From Sulfuritalea sp. (GTDB lineage: Bacteria; Pseudomonadota; Gammaproteobacteria; Burkholderiales; Rhodocyclaceae), in contig JAIPCS010000190.1 in assembly GCA_021738105.1 (NCBI GenBank), positions 1 to 6,237 on the forward strand: DNA of 6,237 nt, given 5' to 3'. The notes beneath the pieces were generated by a model, which searched no databases, had not been told where the DNA came from, and was given only the letters and a program-made list of their open reading frames with translations. Position numbers and translations under genes: made by a program. Shown here piece after piece: positions 5,506 through 6,237 of this stretch (the stretch's first letter is position 1; each line of letters begins with the position of its first letter).

Positions 5506-6237
5506 ATGATTACCGCTGGAATAGATATGGGCTCGCGTAGCATCAAAGTGGTTCTGCTCGAAGAACTCGATGTAAATGGCGCACCGCAGCTCAAGTATGG
5601 CGTTAAAAAAGCCCACATCATGATGCCGGGCGATCTGGATCAGGACGTCGCTGCCGAAAAGGCCTACGACGAGGCCCTGGCTGTCGCTGGACTGAAGCGC
5701 GAGGATGTGTCGGTCGTATTTGCTACGGGCGCAGGCCGCAACCAAGTTGCTTTCGCTAAGGAGGGCGTGACCGAAATGACCTCCGGTGCCAAAGGCGCGG
5801 TGTTCATGTTTCCGGCCGCACGTACGGTCGTCGATGTCGGTGCCGGGGAAGGTCGCGGCATGAAGACCGACGCCGAGGGCAAGGCGATTGACTTTGCCGG
5901 CAACGAGAAATGCGCTGCAGGTGCAGGCTCCTTCGCCGAAGCCATGTCGCGGGCGTTGCAAATGACACTCAAGGAGTTTGGCGAGGCCAGCCTGCAGTCC
6001 GACAAAACCATCCCGATGAATGCGCAATGCACGGTATTTGCCGAGTCCGAAGTGGTGTCGCTGATTCACGCGTCCACACCCAAGAACGACATCGCCAAGG
6101 CCGTGCTGGATGCGGTTGCCAGCCGTGTCTGCGCCATGGTTCGCCGCGTCGGAATCGAGGGCGAGGTGGTGCTGATTGGTGGCATGGTGCATAACGCCGG
6201 CTTCGTCAGTTCGCTGAAGACCGCGATGGGCGTCGAT
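5506..6237 (+). CDS. bzdP: Benzoyl-CoA reductase ATPase subunit, probably BzdP (BadF/BadG/BcrA/BcrD family), 3' end missing
   Basis: The frame is open for 244 codons to the right edge, so the gene is partial. It encodes an ASKHA-fold ATPase of the BcrA/BcrD and HgdC activator family. Two such subunits form the ATP-driven electron-transfer module that passes low-potential electrons from ferredoxin to the catalytic half. Visible motifs are GIDMGSRSIKVVL (5-17, phosphate 1), ATGAGRNQ (73-80), VVDVGAGEGRG (108-118, phosphate 2), NEKCAAGAGSF (133-143), NAQCTVFAESEV (172-183) and IGGMVHNAGF (224-233, adenosine site). C136 and C175 are the conserved cysteines that hold the [4Fe-4S] cluster bridging the two ATPase subunits. 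DVGAGEGR instead of the more usual DIGGQD resembles the BcrD side of the family. The third position in the operon fits bzdP, but bzdQ cannot be fully excluded because the naming depends on the missing C-terminus and next gene. Confidence 0.82.
   Translation, partial: MITAGIDMGSRSIKVVLLEELDVNGAPQLKYGVKKAHIMMPGDLDQDVAAEKAYDEALAVAGLKREDVSVVFATGAGRNQVAFAKEGVTEMTSGAKGAVFMFPAARTVVDVGAGEGRGMKTDAEGKAIDFAGNEKCAAGAGSFAEAMSRALQMTLKEFGEASLQSDKTIPMNAQCTVFAESEVVSLIHASTPKNDIAKAVLDAVASRVCAMVRRVGIEGEVVLIGGMVHNAGFVSSLKTAMGVD

Noticed and set aside
5461..6192. 243-codon open frame on the minus strand opposite the ATPase subunit gene
   Set aside because: The plus-strand frame has intact ATPase motifs, both cluster cysteines and a strong ribosome-binding site. 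The antisense product is His/Gly-rich with no recognisable motif.

Overview
The window carries two back-to-back operons for benzoyl-CoA breakdown, one aerobic and one anaerobic, on either side of a 328-bp AT-rich intergenic region. The leftward operon (minus strand) encodes a BzdR/BoxR-type regulator (HTH plus shikimate-kinase-like domain, 2677-1781), BoxC (benzoyl-CoA-dihydrodiol lyase, 1753-83) and the first 12 codons of BoxB (epoxidase component, 37-1, running off the left edge). The rightward operon (plus strand) encodes BzdN (3006-4145), BzdO (4160-5473) and a BcrA/BcrD-family ATPase subunit, probably BzdP (5506 to the right edge, open). These are three of the four subunits of an Azoarcus-type, ATP-dependent benzoyl-CoA reductase.

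The gene content suggests a facultatively anaerobic, aromatic-degrading proteobacterium. Azoarcus/Aromatoleum-like Betaproteobacteria are the best-known carriers of both pathways. By eye the GC content looks moderate and lower than that of typical Azoarcus, so a related beta- or gammaproteobacterium is equally possible, and I do not name a genus. Both operons are tightly packed (gaps of 27, 45, 14 and 32 nt) and continue past the window. boxA, boxD, the benzoate-CoA ligase, the fourth reductase subunit and the ferredoxin are not visible.

Both pathways use benzoyl-CoA. With oxygen, BoxAB epoxidises it and BoxC opens and cleaves the ring. Without oxygen, the Bzd reductase dearomatises it with electrons from ferredoxin and ATP hydrolysis. 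The regulator sits between the two operons, belongs to a family known to sense benzoyl-CoA, and is transcribed with the aerobic genes. The intergenic region holds a plausible sigma70 promoter in each direction. A perfect 7-bp dyad covers the -10 of the regulator promoter, AGTGC half-sites cluster around it, and a TGCA-containing inverted pair brackets the bzdN promoter. This suggests one benzoyl-CoA-responsive switch acting on both operons. No convincing FNR-type site was found, so how oxygen selects between the pathways is not explained by the visible sequence.

No mobile elements, CRISPR arrays, tRNA or rRNA genes were seen.
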